The notes beneath the pieces were generated by a model. It had not been told where the DNA came from and searched no databases. It saw nothing but the letters and a program-made list of their open reading frames with translations. The translations under genes were made by a program, and so were the position numbers. Of a stretch of 64,000 nt of DNA, positions 27,001-36,701 are shown piece by piece; the stretch's first letter is position 1, and every line of letters begins with the position of its first letter. Origin of the DNA: Bog-473 sp963834405 (GTDB taxonomy: Bacteria; Actinomycetota; Acidimicrobiia; Acidimicrobiales; RAAP-2); the NCBI GenBank assembly GCA_963834405.1, contig CAWIBX010000002.1, positions 1 to 64,000 on the forward strand, in the 5' to 3' direction.

Positions 27001-28158
27001 GTGAGCGACGCCGCGGACGTCATCGTCGTCGGGGCCGGCATCGTCGGGCTCTCCCTGGCGTACGAACTCGCCGCCCTCGGCGCGTCGGTCACCGTCGTCG
27101 ACGCCGGGCACACCGGACGGGCCACCGACGCCGGGGCCGGGATCCTGTCCCCGGTCACGAGCATGGAGACCGACCCCGCGCTGTGGCCGTTCCTGCGCCA
27201 GTGCGGGACCCACTACCCGTCGCTGCTCGACCGGCTGGCGGCCGACGGTGCGCCCGTGCAGGAAGCGGGCTACGGGGAGTGCGGGCTGCTCTCCGTCGTG
27301 CTGCGTCCCCACGAGAACGAGTGGTTCGCCCCCTTCGCGGAAATGGCGATGCGCCGCGCCCCGGGGGAGGTCGCCGAGATCGGACCCGCCGACGCGAGGT
27401 CGCTCTTCCCGCCGCTCGGGCGGGTGCACCGCGCGCTGCATGCACCCGGTGCGGCGCGGGTCGACGGCCGCGGCATGGCCGCCGCCCTGCGCGCGGCCAC
27501 GCGGGCCCGCGGGGTCACCTTCCTGCAAGGGCACGCCGACGGCGTGGCCGCCGAGGACGGCCCGGCGGGCGCGCGACACGTGTCCGCCGTGCGCGTCGCC
27601 GGCGGGGGGGAGGTGGCGTGCGGCGCACTGGCGGTCACCGGCGGGGCCTGGAGCGCGGCCATGGGGGAGTGGCTGGACTGCGCACTGCCCGTCGGGCCGA
27701 CGAAAGGCCAGATCGTGCACCTCGGCGTCGAGGGGGACACGGGGGCGTGGCCGATCGTGCAGCCGTTGCTCACGCACTATCTCGTGCCGTGGCCCGGGGG
27801 CCGGGTCGTCTGCGGGGGCACCTTCGAGAGTGGTGCCGGCTTCTCGACCACCGCGACGGCGGCGGGCATCTCCGAGTTGCTGCGCGAGGGCCTGTCGGTG
27901 GCGCCGGGGCTGGCCGAGGCCGAGTACCGAGAGACCCGGGTCGGCCTGCGGCCCATGTCGGCCGACGACCGGGCCTTCCTTGGGCGCCTGCCGGGCTGGG
28001 GCAACGCCTGGGTGGCGACGGGGCACGGTGCCAACGGGCTGCTGCAAGGCCCGTATTCCGGCCGCGTCCTGGCCCATGCCGTTGCGGGCCGCGTCCTGCC
28101 CGCCGGCGAGGTGCCGGCACCAGCGGCGTTCGACCCGGCGCGCGTGCGGCGCGGCTGA
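27001..28158 (+). CDS. FAD-dependent DAO-family oxidoreductase
   Basis: A 385-residue flavoenzyme. The FAD-binding motif VIVVGAGIVGLSLAYELA is near the N-terminus and the C-terminal segment VATGHGANGLLQGPYSGRV is typical of the D-amino-acid oxidase/glycine oxidase superfamily. It probably oxidises an amine or amino acid to an imine, with FAD as cofactor. The start is set at GTG 27001; an upstream TTG at 26950 overlaps the divergent gene's start and is less likely. It is a different protein from ThiO at 30921-32033, although both belong to the same superfamily. Substrate unknown. Confidence 0.82.
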   Translation: MSDAADVIVVGAGIVGLSLAYELAALGASVTVVDAGHTGRATDAGAGILSPVTSMETDPALWPFLRQCGTHYPSLLDRLAADGAPVQEAGYGECGLLSVVLRPHENEWFAPFAEMAMRRAPGEVAEIGPADARSLFPPLGRVHRALHAPGAARVDGRGMAAALRAATRARGVTFLQGHADGVAAEDGPAGARHVSAVRVAGGGEVACGALAVTGGAWSAAMGEWLDCALPVGPTKGQIVHLGVEGDTGAWPIVQPLLTHYLVPWPGGRVVCGGTFESGAGFSTTATAAGISELLREGLSVAPGLAEAEYRETRVGLRPMSADDRAFLGRLPGWGNAWVATGHGANGLLQGPYSGRVLAHAVAGRVLPAGEVPAPAAFDPARVRRG

Positions 28159-28209
28159 GCGCCGGCGCGCATCCACCACGGCGCGGTCCGGGCACACGAG
28201 ACTGGGGCC

Positions 28210-29191
28210 GTGCAGGGGACGCTGCGTCAGGGTGGCAAAGACCAGCCCGCCACCGAGCAGAACGCGCTCGCCGCGCTGGCCGGCACGGACTTCTTCTGGC
28301 TCGACCTCGACGACGTGCAGGGCGACGGGACCGTGGGCGAATTGCTCGAGCGTGCACTTCGGTTTTCACCCCCTGGCCGTCGCGGCGGCGGAGCGTTTCA
28401 ACCAGCGGCCCCGCGTCGACGACTACGGCTCCTTCATGTACCTGGTGGCGCGTGGCGCCGACCCCGAGCACATTGGCAACGCCGAGGTGCATTGCTTCTG
28501 GACCGACCGCTACGTCGTGACGGTGCACCGGGGCGGGTGCCCCGCCCTGGCCAAGGTGCGAGATGGCCTGGAGAGCCACCCCGCCAGCGGAAAGGCGCCG
28601 ATGCAAATCGTGATCGTGTACCGCGTCGTGAGCGCCCTGGCCGACACCTTCTTCCCGTTCCTCTCCAATTTTGACGACCGGATCGACGCGTTGGAGGACG
28701 ACATCCTCAAGGCCCCGACCGAGGCGCAACTCGGCGAGCTCTTCGACATGAAGCGGACGCTCATGGACGCGCGCAAGGTGATCGCGCCCCAGCGGGACAT
28801 GATGGCCGGCATCGCGGGCGGGGTGACCGAGGTGCCGGGCATGACCGACGAGGCCTCGCGGTACTTCCGGGACCTCTACGACCACATGATCCGGCTGGCC
28901 GACATGGTGGACAACTACCGCGACCTGCTGACCAGCGTGATGGACACCCACCTCTCGACGGTGTCGAACCGCCTCAATGTCGTCATGAAGCAGCTGACGA
29001 TCATCGCCACCATCTTCCTGCCGCTCAGCTTCCTCACCGGGTTCTTCGGGCAGAACTTCGCCGTCATGGTCCGCTTCATCGGGTCGGCGTGGACGTTCTG
29101 GGTCCTTGCGATCGGCCTGGAGCTGGGGGCCGTCGTGTTCCTCGTCGTCCTGTTCTATCGCCGCGGCTGGATCGGCGGTCCGACGGTCTGA
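28210..29191 (+). pseudogene. corA: CorA-type metal transporter, apparent one-base insertion
   Basis: The joined protein (326 residues) has a cytoplasmic CorA-type domain and two C-terminal transmembrane helices with the TGFFGQNF loop, a variant of the CorA GMN motif. From GTG 28210 the first frame runs to ELLER at about 28350. The reading then shifts one base and continues VHFGFHPLAVAAAERFNQRP, DDYGSFMYLV and the rest to 29191. No slippery sequence is visible and the protein is well conserved on both sides, so either a recent lesion or a sequence error is likely. If intact it would move Mg2+ or another divalent cation across the membrane. Confidence 0.85.
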
Positions 29192-29209
29192 CGCCGCGGC
29201 CCGGCTCCG

Positions 29210-30667
29210 TCAGGGGTCGGGCAGGGGGCCCGGGCGCGAGGGCAGGTGCGGCGGGGACTCCGCCGCGTGCGCCTCGTAGTCGGTCCACCACGACTCGCAG
29301 CCGTCGGGGACCGGGAACCCGAGCTGCTTGCGCCGGTGCACCAGGTCGCGCACCCGCGCCTTGTGCTCCCGGATCAGTGCCAGCGTCCCCGCCTCGTTCC
29401 CGTCCGGCTTCACCTTCGACCACAACGTGTCCTCGAGCAGCCACGCCTCCCGGCGCGCCTGCACCAGGTCGTGGGTTCCCTGCGCCACCTCGGCCAGTAG
29501 CGCGGCGTCCCCCTCGGCCATGACGTCGGCGGCGCGCAGCCAGCCGTAGTCCTTGTTGATGCGCAGCAGGCCCGGCTGGACTTCGAAGAGCCCGACGACA
29601 TCCAGGATCGGATCGACCGTCGTAAGGGTGGCGCCCGCGGGCAGCGGGGCGTCCAGGTTGGACAGCTGGCGGTCGGCGACGCCGATCATGCCCATGGCAC
29701 GAAGGCCGATGTACCCGGCCGGCGCCTCCGCGTAGTCACGCTCGTCGCGGGCGAGGGTGAGGGGCACGGCCACGACGGCGACGACGCGTTGGGCGCCGAG
29801 CGCCAGTGCCGCCCGCACCGGAATGATCTCAATGACGCCCCCGTCGACGTAGTCGTCGTCGGCCAGTGGGCGGGGCGGGAACACCATCGGCACGCTCGCC
29901 GAGGCGATCGCCCCCTCCACCAGGTCGACGGGCCCGGCCGCCTCGGGGGGTGCCGGGGTGCGGGCGTCGGACTCGACGAGCGAACCGTCCTCGGTCACGT
30001 AGCGCAGCACGCCCGCGCGGAGCGCCGTCACCGCGAGCCGCAGCTGCAGTCCCGGTCGCGCGATCAACGCGGGGTCGACCGGCCGGATGCCGTTGCTGCC
30101 CCGGTGCAGTGCCTCGGCCAGCGGGTCCAGGTTGAGGACCGCGCTGCCGCTCGATCGCAAGTGGCGGCGCACCCGCGGGAGCCGGAAGCCGGCCCCGGCG
30201 ACCAGTCGGAGGGCATGGCGCTGGCGCCGTCGTCGCGCCTTGCGGGCCTGCCGGCGCTCGCGGCGGTCGGACGAAGGGCGGGGGACCAGCTCGTTCCCCG
30301 GCCGGGTCGTGGCGGTCGTGAGCGGGAAGGGCGGGCGGGTGCCCTCGGTGATCTCCTGCTGGATCTCGCGCCCGAGCCGCGTGCCGTCGAGCGCGGCGAG
30401 CCAGCCCTGCTTGCCGAACACGTGCTCCATGGTCGTCATGGCGAGCACGTCGTCCTCTATCTCCTGTACGCGCTGCGCGAACTCCGGTGCCGTGCGCGCC
30501 TGTGCCAGCACGGTGGCCGCGATGGCGCCGGCCGACGTCGCGGTGACGATCTCGGGCACCATGCCCTCGACGCCGATCAGGTACTGGAGGGCGCCCACCT
30601 CGAACGAGCCCTTGGTCCCGCCGCCGGCGAGGACGAACGCGGTCGGGCCCGCAGGGGCGAACGGCAT
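29210..30667 (-). CDS. Patatin-like phospholipase
   Basis: A 485-residue lipid acyl hydrolase of the patatin family. It starts MPFAPAGPTAFVLAGGG at ATG 30667, giving the oxyanion-hole glycine motif GGGTKGSFEVGAL. The nucleophile elbow is in TATSAGAIAA (Ser, with Ala in place of the usual first Gly) and the catalytic Asp is in VDGGVIE. A basic insert (RRERRQARKARRRRQR) lies between these. The longer frame that runs upstream into thiO is an antisense artefact. The gene follows thiS by 41 bp on the same strand, where thiG would be expected. Confidence 0.88.
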   Translation of the reverse strand: MPFAPAGPTAFVLAGGGTKGSFEVGALQYLIGVEGMVPEIVTATSAGAIAATVLAQARTAPEFAQRVQEIEDDVLAMTTMEHVFGKQGWLAALDGTRLGREIQQEITEGTRPPFPLTTATTRPGNELVPRPSSDRRERRQARKARRRRQRHALRLVAGAGFRLPRVRRHLRSSGSAVLNLDPLAEALHRGSNGIRPVDPALIARPGLQLRLAVTALRAGVLRYVTEDGSLVESDARTPAPPEAAGPVDLVEGAIASASVPMVFPPRPLADDDYVDGGVIEIIPVRAALALGAQRVVAVVAVPLTLARDERDYAEAPAGYIGLRAMGMIGVADRQLSNLDAPLPAGATLTTVDPILDVVGLFEVQPGLLRINKDYGWLRAADVMAEGDAALLAEVAQGTHDLVQARREAWLLEDTLWSKVKPDGNEAGTLALIREHKARVRDLVHRRKQLGFPVPDGCESWWTDYEAHAAESPPHLPSRPGPLPDP

Positions 30668-30708
30668 CGGATGATTGTGGCACCGTGAACTTGCGGTGAC
30701 AATGACCG

Positions 30709-30924
30709 TCAGCCACCAGCGGCGGCGCCGACCACCTCCACCAGCGCGCCGGCCCGCACCCGGGTCGAGGCCCATTCGGAACGGGGGACCACGCAGCGGT
30801 CGACCGCCACGGCGACGCCCTTCGGGTCGGGCTCGTCCACCAGGTGCCGCACGACGTCGGCCACGGTGCTGCCCGCCGGGACCTCGGCCGGTTCCCCGTT
30901 CACGATGACGGCGACCCCGGTCAT
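30709..30924 (-). CDS. thiS: Thiamine sulfur-carrier protein ThiS
   Basis: A 71-residue ubiquitin-fold protein that carries sulfur as a C-terminal thiocarboxylate during thiazole formation. It ends in the required Gly-Gly (VEVVGAAAGG) and has the typical start VAVIVNGEPAEVPAGSTVAD. Its ATG overlaps the stop of thiO (ATGA), so the two are co-translated. ThiG, the usual next partner, is not found in the window; the patatin-like gene follows instead. Confidence 0.9.
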   Translation of the reverse strand: MTGVAVIVNGEPAEVPAGSTVADVVRHLVDEPDPKGVAVAVDRCVVPRSEWASTRVRAGALVEVVGAAAGG

Positions 30925-32033
30925 GCGGAAGCGAGCGCCTGGAGCAGCGGGTGCGGCGCGCGCCGGCCGAAGAGGTCGGCGACCGCGGCCGCGGTGAAGG
31001 GCGCCAGCAGAATGCCGTTGCGGTAGTGCCCGGTGGCGACGGCGACCCCGTCGAGCGCGCTCCAACCGATGCGCGGGGTGTTGTCCGCCGTGGCCGGGCG
31101 CAGCCCCGCCTCCGCTTCGAGCAACGCCAGCTCGTCCACGCCCGGCACGATCGCCCGGGCGTCGCAGAGCAACTCGTGCACGGCACCCGCCTGCACCGTC
31201 GTGTCCGCGCCGCGTTCCTCGACCGTCGCGCCGACCACGAGCGTGCCGTCGGGGCGGGGCACGAGGTACACGGAGTGGCCGCGCACGAGCCCGCGGACGG
31301 TGTGCGACACGAGGGGCCCCGGGCGGTCGCCCCACGGTCCGAGGCGCAGGATGTGCCCCTTGACCGGGCGCACCGCCGGGAGGCCCGCCTCCTCCAGGCC
31401 GCCGATGGAGGGGAAGCCGGTCCCGGCCGCCAGGAGGACGTGGTCGGCGCCGAGGCGGTGGCCGTCCGCCAGGACCAACGCGGGACCCGGCGCCACCCCG
31501 GCCACCGTCGCGGCGTCGAAGGAGACACCGGCGAGGCGGCAGGCCTCGACCAGCGCGGTCAGCAGCGCGCGGTTGTCGACCTGGTGGTCGCCCGGGACCT
31601 CAATGCCGCCCCGGAGGGCGGGGCTGAGGGCGGGCACCAACCGCCGGCACTCGGACGCACTGCGGCGCTGGGCGGCGAGGCCGAGCGAGTGCTGGTAGGC
31701 GAGGAGGTCGTCGAGGTTGGCGCGGTCGGATGCATCGAGCGCGACGGTGAGCGTCCCGGCGCGGTCGTAGCCGATGGTCCGCCCGGAGGCAGCCTCGAGT
31801 TCCGCGGCGAACGCGGGCCAGCGCCGCGCGCCCTCCACGAGGAGCCGGGTGAGCGGCGCCTCTCCGAACTGCGCCTCGGTCACCGGTGCCAGCATCCCCG
31901 CCGCCACCCAGGACGCGCCGTCGCGCCCGGGCGCCGGCGCGACCACCGTCACATCATGTCCGTTGCGTGACAATTCCCAGGCGCAAGACAGGCCGATGAC
32001 CCCGCCGCCCACGACGTGGACCCGAGAGGGCAT
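30921..32033 (-). CDS. thiO: Glycine oxidase ThiO
   Basis: A 370-residue FAD enzyme that oxidises glycine to the imine used in thiazole synthesis. The dinucleotide-binding motif HVVGGGVIGLSCAWELSRNG opens the protein, and the conserved C-terminal region GVAVATGHYRNGILLAPFTA matches ThiO. The overlap with thiS (ATGA) supports the assignment within the DAO superfamily. It is divergent from gltB with only about 100 bp between the starts. No TPP riboswitch could be recognised in that gap. Confidence 0.9.
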   Translation of the reverse strand: MPSRVHVVGGGVIGLSCAWELSRNGHDVTVVAPAPGRDGASWVAAGMLAPVTEAQFGEAPLTRLLVEGARRWPAFAAELEAASGRTIGYDRAGTLTVALDASDRANLDDLLAYQHSLGLAAQRRSASECRRLVPALSPALRGGIEVPGDHQVDNRALLTALVEACRLAGVSFDAATVAGVAPGPALVLADGHRLGADHVLLAAGTGFPSIGGLEEAGLPAVRPVKGHILRLGPWGDRPGPLVSHTVRGLVRGHSVYLVPRPDGTLVVGATVEERGADTTVQAGAVHELLCDARAIVPGVDELALLEAEAGLRPATADNTPRIGWSALDGVAVATGHYRNGILLAPFTAAAVADLFGRRAPHPLLQALASA

Positions 32034-32133
32034 GTGCCCAGCCTACGAGGGCCGTCGTGTATCCTGTTCTTTCCGCAATCGGGCCAGCGTCGTCCCGGCA
32101 CCGCACACGATTCGCCAACTCGGAAGGACGCCG

Positions 32134-35100
32134 ATGGCCACTGGCCTCTACGACCCCGCATACGAGCACGATGCCTGCGGCATCGGCATGGTCGCGGATC
32201 TGCACGGCCGGGCCGACCACGACATCGTGGACAAGGGCCTCACGGTGCTCGAGCGTCTGGCGCATCGCGGTGCGTCCGGCGCCGAGGTCGCGACGGGCGA
32301 CGGCGCCGGGATCCTCGTGCAGGTGCCCCACCGTTTCCTGCTCGGCGCGGCCGCCGCCGCCGGCTTCACGCTGCCGGAGGCCGGGGGCTACGCCGTCGGC
32401 CTCGCCTTCCTTCCGCTCGACGAGGACGACGCCCACAAGGCGCGCAGCACGGTGGAGCAGCTGGCCGGCGAGGAGCACCTCACGGTCCTCGGCTGGCGCC
32501 GGGTACCGACCGAGCCCGAGGGGCTGGGCGCCACGTCCCTGGGGGCGATGCCGGCCATTGAGCAGGTGTTCCTGGCACCCGACGGGCCCGGGGTGGACAC
32601 CATGGCGCTGGAACGGCGCGCCTTCGTCCTGCGCAAGCGGGCCGAGCACGCCGTCGATGACCTCTACTTCCCGTCGTTGTCGGCCCGGACCCTCGTGTAC
32701 AAGGGCATGCTCACCTCGGAGCAGCTCCGGGAGTTCTACCCCGACCTGCGCGACCCCACCTTCGAGTCCGGGCTGGTGCTCGTGCACTCGCGCTTCTCAA
32801 CCAACACGTTCCCGAGCTGGCCGTTGGCCCACCCGTACCGGTACCTGTGCCACAACGGGGAGATCAACACACTCGCCGGCAACCGCAACTGGATGCGCGC
32901 CCGCGAGGCGCTGCTCGAGACGCCCTTGCTGGAGGGCGACATCGAGCGCATCTATCCGGTGTGCACCCCGGGCGCCAGCGACTCCGCCAGCTTCGACGAG
33001 GTGCTCGAGCTGTTGCATCTCGGCGGGCGTTCCATGCCGCACGCCGTCCTCATGATGATCCCCGAGGCGTGGGAGAACCACGCCACCATGGACCCGGCGC
33101 GCCGCGCCTTCTACCGCTACCACGCGTCGCTCATGGAGCCCTGGGACGGACCCGCCGCGGTCGCCTTCACCGACGGCACGGTGGTCGGCGCCGTGCTCGA
33201 CCGCAACGGCCTGCGCCCGGCGCGCTTCTGGGTGACCGACGACGGGTTGGTGGTGCTCGCCAGCGAGGTGGGCGTGCTCGACATCGCACCCGAGCGCGTG
33301 GTCCGCAAGGGCCGCCTGCAGCCGGGACGCATGTTCCTGGTCGACACCGCGCAGGGGCGGATCGTGGAGGACGAGGAGATCAAGACCGAGCTGGCGGCGG
33401 AGCACCCCTACGAGCAGTGGCTGGTCGCGGACCAGGTGCGGCTCGAGGAGCTGCCGGCCCGCACCATGCTCACGCCCCAGCACGGCAACGTGGTGACCCA
33501 ACAGCGCCTGTTCGGGTACACGAACGAGGAGCTGCGCATCATCTTGGCCCCGATGGCGCGGACGGGGGTCGAGCCCCTCGGTTCCATGGGGTCCGACGCC
33601 GCCATCGCCGTGCTGTCGGACCGGGCGCGGCTCCTCTACGACTACTTCACCCAGCTCTTCGCACAGGTGACGAACCCCCCGCTCGACGCCATCCGCGAGG
33701 AGCTGGTCACGTCCCTGGCCGCGACCATCGGCCCCGAGGCCAACCTGCTCGATGCCCGCTGTGGCTCCTGCCGCCAGATCCTGCTGCCGCTGCCGGTGAT
33801 CGACCGCGACGACCTGGCCAAGCTGATGTACGTCAACGAGCACGGCGAGACCCCGGGCTTCAAGGCCTTCGCCGTCGACGGGCTCTTCGAGGTGCGCGAG
33901 GCCGGAACCGCCGGCGCCCCGACCGAGGCGGGTGGCGAGGCCCTGCGCCGGTCCATTGAGGACGTGCGCCGGCGGGTCTCCGAGGCCATCGCCGACGGCG
34001 CCAACCTCATCGTCATCTCGGACCGCAACGCGACGGCCGAGTGGGCGCCCATCCCGTCCCTGCTGCTGACGGCGGCGGTGCATCACCACCTGGTGCGCGA
34101 GAAGACGCGGACCAGGGTCGGCCTCGTCATAGAGACGGGGGACGCCCGGGAGGTGCACCACATGGCGCTCCTCATCGGGTACGGCGCCGCCGCGGTCAAC
34201 CCGTACCTGGCGCTCGACGCCATTGACGACATGATCTCGGAAGGATTGCTCGAGGGTGTGTCGCCGCGCCAGGCGCGCCGGAACTACATCAAGGCGGCCT
34301 GCAAGGGCGTGCTCAAGGTCATGTCGAAGATGGGCATCTCGACCGTGGCCTCGTACACGGGGGCCCAGGTCTTCGAGGTGATCGGCCTCGATTCCGGCCT
34401 GATCGACGAGTACTTCACGGGCACGTCCTCGCGCATCGGTGGCGTGGGACTCTCGGTCCTGGCCGCCGAGGTGGCGACCCGCCACCGCCAGGCGCACGAG
34501 CCGCGGCCGACCGAGCGCGCCCACCGCGAGCTCGAGGTGGGCGGCGAGTACCAGTGGCGCCGGGAGGGCGAGTTCCACCTGTTCAACCCGCGCACCGTCT
34601 TCAAGCTGCAGCACGCCACGCGGTCCAAGCGCTACGAGATCTTCAAGGAGTACACGCGGGCCGTCGACGACCAGAGCGAGCGGCTCGGCACCCTGCGCGG
34701 CCTGCTGCGGCTGCAGCCGGCCGAGGGCGGACCCATCCCGATAGACGAGGTGGAGTCGATCCAGTCGATCATGTCGCGCTTTTCAACCGGGGCCATGTCG
34801 TACGGGTCCATCTCGGCGGAGGCGCACGAGACGCTGGCCATTGCCATGAACCGCATCGGCGGGCGCTCCAACACGGGCGAGGGCGGCGAGGACGCCGACC
34901 GCTACACGCCGGACGCCAACGGGGACCTGCGGCGCTCGGCCATCAAGCAGGTGGCGTCGGGCCGCTTCGGGGTGACGGGTGAGTACCTGGTCAACGCGGA
35001 CGACCTGCAGATCAAGATCGCCCAGGGTGCCAAGCCCGGCGAGGGCGGCCAGCTGCCGGGCAACAAGATCTGGCCCTGGATCGCCCGGACCCGCAGCTCG

Positions 35101-36696
35101 ACGCCGGGGGTGGGGCTGATCTCGCCGCCGCCGCACCACGACATCTACTCCATTGAGGACATCGCGCAGCTGATCCACGACCTCAAGTCGTCGAACCCTC
35201 GGGCGCGCGTCCACGTGAAGCTGGTGGCCGAGGTCGGGGTGGGGACGGTGGCGGCGGGCGTGGCCAAGGCGCACTCCGACGTCGTCCTGATCTCCGGGCA
35301 CGACGGCGGCACGGGGGCGGCGCCGCTGACCTCGCTGAAGCACGCCGGCATCCCTTGGGAGATCGGCCTGGCCGAGACGCAGCAGACGCTGCTGGCCAAC
35401 GGCCTGCGCGACCGCATCGTGGTGCAGGTGGACGGGCAGCTCAAGACCGGCCGCGACGTCCTCGTCGGCGCGCTGCTCGGCGCCGAGGAGTTCGGCTTCG
35501 CGACGGCGCCGCTGGTGGTGTCGGGCTGCATCATGATGCGGGTTTGCCACCTCGACACCTGTCCGGTGGGCATCGCCACCCAGACGCCGTCGTTGCGGGC
35601 CAAGTTCAGCGGGAAGCCCGAGTTCGTCGAGACCTTCTTCGAGTACATCGCCGAGGAGGTGCGCGAGCTGCTGGCCTCCCTGGGCCTGCGCAGCCTGGAC
35701 GAGGCGATCGGGCGGGTCGACCTGCTCGACACGGAGGGCGCCGTCACCCACTGGAAGGCCGCGGGGCTCGATCTCTCCTCGGTGCTGGCCCAGCCCGACG
35801 TGCCCGCGACGATGGGCCGGCGCCAGACGCGGCTGCAGGACCACGGGCTGGAGAAGGCGCTCGACCACGCCTTCCTGGCGGCGTGCGAGCCGGCACTGCG
35901 CGACGGCACCCCGGTCGCGGCAGAGGTGCCCATCTGCAACGTCGACCGCACCGTGGGCACGCTGCTCGGCTCGGAGATCAGCCGGCGCTACGGCGCGGCC
36001 GGCCTGCCCGACGACACCATCTCGCTGACCTTCACCGGTTCGGCCGGGCAGAGCTTCGGGGCGTTCGTGCCCCGCGGCGTCACGATGCGGCTCTTCGGCG
36101 ACGCCAACGACTACTTCGGCAAGGGCCTGTCGGGCGGGCGCCTGGTCGTGCGCCCGCCGCTGGGCTCGCCCTTCGCCGCCGAGGACCAGATCATCGCGGG
36201 CAACGTGATCCTCTACGGCGCCACGGGCGGCGAGGTCTTCATCCGGGGCCAGGTCGGGGAGCGCTTCGGCGTGCGCAACTCCGGCGCCACCGCGGTGGTG
36301 GAGGGCGTGGGCGACCACGGCTGCGAGTACATGACGGGCGGGCTGGTGCTGGTCCTCGGGCCGACCGGGCGCAACTTCGCCGCCGGCATGTCGGGCGGCG
36401 TCGCCTACGTCTACGACCCGGCGCGCACGTTCGGCCAGCGGGTGAACCTCGAGCTGGTCGACGTGGAGCCCTTGGACGAGGAGGACGCGGCGCTGGTGCG
36501 GTCCCTCGTGGAGCGGCACGGCGCCGAGACGGAGTCGGCCGTGGCGCAGTGCCTTCTCGACGCCTGGGATCTCGAGGTGCGCGAGTTCGTGAAGATCATG
36601 CCGCGGGACTACCGGCGCATCATGGAGGCCACGCGCCGGGCCGAGGCGGAGGGCCGATCGGTGGACGAGGCCGTGATGGAGGCGGCGCATGGGTAA
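32134..36696 (+). CDS. gltB: Glutamate synthase, large subunit
   Basis: The 1,520-residue large subunit of NADPH-dependent glutamate synthase, which makes glutamate from glutamine and 2-oxoglutarate. The start at ATG 32134 follows GGAAGGA and puts the class II amidotransferase Cys at position 15 (HDACGIG), exposed after removal of a short propeptide. The amidotransferase, central, FMN/synthase (HHDIYSIEDIAQLI) and C-terminal GXGXG domains follow. The [3Fe-4S] cysteines are 1132, 1138 and 1143 (CIMMRVCHLDTC). Full length and intact. gltD follows five bases after the stop, so the genes form an operon. Confidence 0.97.
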   Translation: MATGLYDPAYEHDACGIGMVADLHGRADHDIVDKGLTVLERLAHRGASGAEVATGDGAGILVQVPHRFLLGAAAAAGFTLPEAGGYAVGLAFLPLDEDDAHKARSTVEQLAGEEHLTVLGWRRVPTEPEGLGATSLGAMPAIEQVFLAPDGPGVDTMALERRAFVLRKRAEHAVDDLYFPSLSARTLVYKGMLTSEQLREFYPDLRDPTFESGLVLVHSRFSTNTFPSWPLAHPYRYLCHNGEINTLAGNRNWMRAREALLETPLLEGDIERIYPVCTPGASDSASFDEVLELLHLGGRSMPHAVLMMIPEAWENHATMDPARRAFYRYHASLMEPWDGPAAVAFTDGTVVGAVLDRNGLRPARFWVTDDGLVVLASEVGVLDIAPERVVRKGRLQPGRMFLVDTAQGRIVEDEEIKTELAAEHPYEQWLVADQVRLEELPARTMLTPQHGNVVTQQRLFGYTNEELRIILAPMARTGVEPLGSMGSDAAIAVLSDRARLLYDYFTQLFAQVTNPPLDAIREELVTSLAATIGPEANLLDARCGSCRQILLPLPVIDRDDLAKLMYVNEHGETPGFKAFAVDGLFEVREAGTAGAPTEAGGEALRRSIEDVRRRVSEAIADGANLIVISDRNATAEWAPIPSLLLTAAVHHHLVREKTRTRVGLVIETGDAREVHHMALLIGYGAAAVNPYLALDAIDDMISEGLLEGVSPRQARRNYIKAACKGVLKVMSKMGISTVASYTGAQVFEVIGLDSGLIDEYFTGTSSRIGGVGLSVLAAEVATRHRQAHEPRPTERAHRELEVGGEYQWRREGEFHLFNPRTVFKLQHATRSKRYEIFKEYTRAVDDQSERLGTLRGLLRLQPAEGGPIPIDEVESIQSIMSRFSTGAMSYGSISAEAHETLAIAMNRIGGRSNTGEGGEDADRYTPDANGDLRRSAIKQVASGRFGVTGEYLVNADDLQIKIAQGAKPGEGGQLPGNKIWPWIARTRSSTPGVGLISPPPHHDIYSIEDIAQLIHDLKSSNPRARVHVKLVAEVGVGTVAAGVAKAHSDVVLISGHDGGTGAAPLTSLKHAGIPWEIGLAETQQTLLANGLRDRIVVQVDGQLKTGRDVLVGALLGAEEFGFATAPLVVSGCIMMRVCHLDTCPVGIATQTPSLRAKFSGKPEFVETFFEYIAEEVRELLASLGLRSLDEAIGRVDLLDTEGAVTHWKAAGLDLSSVLAQPDVPATMGRRQTRLQDHGLEKALDHAFLAACEPALRDGTPVAAEVPICNVDRTVGTLLGSEISRRYGAAGLPDDTISLTFTGSAGQSFGAFVPRGVTMRLFGDANDYFGKGLSGGRLVVRPPLGSPFAAEDQIIAGNVILYGATGGEVFIRGQVGERFGVRNSGATAVVEGVGDHGCEYMTGGLVLVLGPTGRNFAAGMSGGVAYVYDPARTFGQRVNLELVDVEPLDEEDAALVRSLVERHGAETESAVAQCLLDAWDLEVREFVKIMPRDYRRIMEATRRAEAEGRSVDEAVMEAAHG

Positions 36697-36701
36697 GTCG
36701 C

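Noticed and set aside
30668..31528. A minus-strand frame that runs from inside thiO into the patatin-like gene as one long protein
   Set aside because: The thiO portion is out of frame with the clear thiO gene; only the patatin part from 30667 has protein motifs.
31774..32133. An open extension upstream of gltB
   Set aside because: It is antisense to thiO and has no start site; the Cys15 amidotransferase start at 32134 fits the family.
32034..32133. TPP riboswitch between thiO and gltB
   Set aside because: No CUGAGA and no GGAUAAUGCC-like elements; too short.
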